5,587 bases of DNA from a candidate division NPL-UPA2 bacterium (GTDB taxonomy: Bacteria > Bacillota > UBA994), in the NCBI GenBank assembly GCA_018725205.1, contig QLUB01000108.1, positions 1 through 5,587 of the forward strand, written 5' to 3'. Shown here one piece after another: positions 3,719 to 5,587 of this stretch. The position numbers and the translations under genes are program-made. Position 1 is the first letter of the stretch. Each line of letters opens with the position of its first letter. The notes under the pieces were generated by a model, which saw only the letters and a program-made list of their open reading frames with translations, searched no databases and was not told where the DNA came from.

Positions 3719-5518
3719 TTACGAGTTAAGACGCAAAGTTGCGGCTAACCTTTCTGCGACAGCTTGCGTCATCCCTTTTACTGCGGCAAGCTCTTCGACT
3801 GAGGCCCGCCTCATCTTCTCTATCCCGCCAAAGTGCTTAAGCAAAGCCTGCCGCCTCGCCGGGCCGATGCCGGGGCAAGCTTCAAGCTGTGAAGCGCGCG
3901 CAGTCTTCTGGCGCAGCTGCCGATGAAAGCTCACAGCAAAGCGGTGAGCCTCGTCGCGAATGCGCTGCACAAGGTAGCGCGCCTGGGAATCTCGCGGCAG
4001 CGCAACGGGTTCGGCACAGTGCGGCAGAAAAAGCAGCTCTTCACTTTTAGCCAGCGATACTGCGTTTAGCTGCTCGTAGCCCTCTTGCCTGAGCGCGTCA
4101 AGTGCGGCGTTAAGCTGCCCCCTGCCGCCATCCACAATAATTAGGTCAGGCAACAGCGCAAACTTGGCATCCCCGGCGCGGTGGGCAGCTAGGCGACGCG
4201 TCAAGACCTCGTGCAGCGAGGCGAAATCATTTGCCCCCTCCACCCATTTAATGCGAAACCTGCGGTATTCCCTTTTGCCGGGGAGACCCGCGTTAAAGAC
4301 CACCATTGAACCGACCGACAGGGTGCCCTGAATGTTTGAGATGTCATAGCACTCCACACGCTCCGGTGGTGAAGGCAGCCCAAGATAGTGCGCAAGTTCA
4401 ATCAACCCCCGCCGCGCAAGTTCGTTCTTGCCGTTAACCTGGTGCCAGCGCTCCTCTAGCACCTGCAGGGCGTTACGTGAAGCCAAAGCGGTAAGCGCTT
4501 TCTTGGCCCCGCGTTTTGGCACTACAAGCGTAGCCTTGCTGCCACGGCGACGGACAAGGACTTGCTCTAAGTCCAACATGTCTACGGGCGTATCGTCCAA
4601 AACAATTTCCCGTGGAATAGACGGACCAAAGCTGTAGAACTGCGCAAGAAAAGCTGACAAAATCTCTCCTTTGCTTTGGTCGGCGGTGCCAGTTAAGAAA
4701 ACCGTCTGGCGGCTGACCACTTTGCCCTCGCGCATATGGAACAGCGCCACACAGGCTTCGTCTAGGCTTTGCGCCACACCTACCACGTCGCGGTCTAAGA
4801 GCTCCGCCGCGTCAAACTTCTGGCGCTCTACGATTGCTTGGATAGCCCGCATCTGGTCCCTGAGGAACGCCGCCCGTTCAAAGTTAAGTGTCTGCGCCTC
4901 TTGCTCCATTTGCAGCTTCAGGCCAGTTAGCAGTGCATCGTGTTTGCCTTCCAGCAGCAACTCAAGCCGTTTTACTATCTGACTATACTCACTCGTTGTC
5001 ACTGTGCCCAAACAGGGGCCTAAGCACTGCTTGAGGTGAAAGTGTAGGCACGGCCGCCCGGCGGAAACGCCAAAAGCCACCTCCCGGTTGCAGGTGCGCA
5101 AGGGGAAGATGCGCTTAAGTAATTTCTGTAAATCGCGTATGACCCCGCTGTGAGGATAAGGCCCGAAATAGCGCGCGCCGTCCTTTTCCACGCGTCGCAC
5201 CACGCTCAGACGGGGGTAAGCCTCATTGACCGATAAGCGCAAATAGGGGTAGTGCTTGTCATCTTTGATGCGGATATTGTAGTGCGGCCGCAGCTCTTTA
5301 ATCATGTTGCTCTCGAGCACCAAAGCCTCGCGCTCGGTGTCGGTAATGATGTACTCGAAGTCGCGCACCTTCTGCATCATTACCCGCACTTTTGCTTCCT
5401 GCACCGCGCCCGCTTGAAAATACGAGCGGAGCCGATGCTTTAGTGACTTGGCTTTGCCTACATAGATGACCACACCGCGCTCATTTTTCATCTGGTACAC
5501 TCCCGGCAGGTCAGGCAC
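3719..5518 (-). CDS. uvrC: UvrC, excinuclease ABC subunit C
   Basis: UvrC makes both incisions in nucleotide excision repair together with UvrB. All parts are present in order: a GIY-YIG nuclease (PGVYQM, IYVGKAKSLKHRLRSYF, E69 in VLESNMIKE) at about 5-90; cysteines C143, C157, C165 and C169, spaced like the iron-sulphur ligands of Escherichia coli UvrC; a UVR domain that contacts UvrB at about 193-228; an RNase-H-like nuclease with YDISN (D392), IVDGG (D463) and DEAHRFA (H526); and a double helix-hairpin-helix at about 545-597. The stop is sound. The start is uncertain. GTG 5518 is the first usual in-frame start but has no ribosome binding site. The upstream in-frame codons back to 5536 encode IEKLLF, which fits the family N-terminus, yet lack ATG, GTG or TTG. 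An ATG at 5540 directly after a strong site is one base out of frame. True coding probably begins at 5536-5540. The gene ends in its own terminator. Confidence 0.96.
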   Translation of the reverse strand: MPDLPGVYQMKNERGVVIYVGKAKSLKHRLRSYFQAGAVQEAKVRVMMQKVRDFEYIITDTEREALVLESNMIKELRPHYNIRIKDDKHYPYLRLSVNEAYPRLSVVRRVEKDGARYFGPYPHSGVIRDLQKLLKRIFPLRTCNREVAFGVSAGRPCLHFHLKQCLGPCLGTVTTSEYSQIVKRLELLLEGKHDALLTGLKLQMEQEAQTLNFERAAFLRDQMRAIQAIVERQKFDAAELLDRDVVGVAQSLDEACVALFHMREGKVVSRQTVFLTGTADQSKGEILSAFLAQFYSFGPSIPREIVLDDTPVDMLDLEQVLVRRRGSKATLVVPKRGAKKALTALASRNALQVLEERWHQVNGKNELARRGLIELAHYLGLPSPPERVECYDISNIQGTLSVGSMVVFNAGLPGKREYRRFRIKWVEGANDFASLHEVLTRRLAAHRAGDAKFALLPDLIIVDGGRGQLNAALDALRQEGYEQLNAVSLAKSEELLFLPHCAEPVALPRDSQARYLVQRIRDEAHRFAVSFHRQLRQKTARASQLEACPGIGPARRQALLKHFGGIEKMRRASVEELAAVKGMTQAVAERLAATLRLNS

Positions 5519-5540
5519 AAACAGGAGCTTTTCGATACAT

Positions 5541-5551
5541 CCTCACCTCCC
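5541..5551 (-). promoter_or_regulatory. Near-perfect ribosome binding site before uvrC
   Basis: GGGAGGTGAGG contains the full GGAGGTGA complementary to the 16S rRNA tail. Its GGAGG core is 5 bases from the ATG at 5540, 9 bases from the in-frame ATC at 5536 and 27 bases from the in-frame GTG at 5518. The UvrC frame also hits a TGA inside this site (5545-5543), so coding cannot start further upstream. Confidence 0.85.
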
Positions 5552-5553
5552 GA

Positions 5554-5587
5554 TTGGCACTTAGCACATAGCACTTAGCACATAGCA
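5554..5587. repeat. Heptamer tandem repeat TTAGCAC/ATAGCAC, cut by the window edge
   Basis: Units of 7 bases alternate: TTAGCAC (5561-5567), ATAGCAC (5568-5574), TTAGCAC (5575-5581) and ATAGCA (5582-5587, cut by the edge), preceded by a degenerate TTGGCAC (5554-5560). The pattern can also be read as a 14-bp unit. It ends 2 bases before the ribosome binding site of uvrC, so it occupies the place where leader or promoter is expected. Its sequence differs from the array at the left end, but the period is the same. Confidence 0.9.

Overview
The window looks like ordinary chromosomal DNA from a Gram-positive bacterium of the Bacillota, most likely a clostridial lineage of medium G+C content. Reasons: a DnaD-domain primosome protein sits next to a DnaI/DnaC-type helicase loader, a DUF2089 regulator is followed by a PspC and YvlD-like membrane cluster, Shine-Dalgarno sites are strong, and GTG and TTG starts are frequent. 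The species cannot be named from the sequence. All eight genes I support lie on the minus strand, so transcription runs from high to low coordinates: uvrC, dnaD-like, dnaI-like, DUF2089 regulator, small 95-aa protein, SHOCT-like protein, pspC, yvlD-like.

Region 1 (about 5587 to 3620) holds uvrC, the incision nuclease of nucleotide excision repair. It is preceded by a 7-bp tandem repeat cut by the window edge and followed by a clear Rho-independent terminator at 3621-3653. The uvrC start is odd. The ATG directly after a near-perfect ribosome binding site is one base out of frame with the UvrC reading frame. Region 2 (3582 to 1932) holds the overlapping primosome pair: a DnaD-domain protein and an AAA+ helicase loader with a zinc-binding N-terminus. 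Both start at TTG.

Region 3 (1905 to 91) is a five-gene membrane-associated cluster with two sigma-A-type promoters. The first drives a zinc-ribbon/HTH DUF2089 regulator and a translationally coupled 95-aa protein. The second drives a SHOCT-like protein, a PspC-domain protein and a four-helix YvlD/holin-like membrane protein. Its partial counterpart is the yvl locus of Bacillus subtilis, which suggests an envelope-stress role (inference). The same short modules recur across these proteins: a SHOCT-like helical pair at the C-terminus of the regulator and the N-terminus of the SHOCT-like protein, and a second C-terminal module shared between the SHOCT-like protein and the 95-aa protein. Each promoter carries an AT-rich dyad over its -35 box. 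This cluster is the best candidate in the window for a poorly described system.

The left edge (1-77) is another 7-bp tandem repeat. No RNA gene, mobile element, CRISPR array or broken gene was found, and no gene-free stretch exceeds 300 bases.
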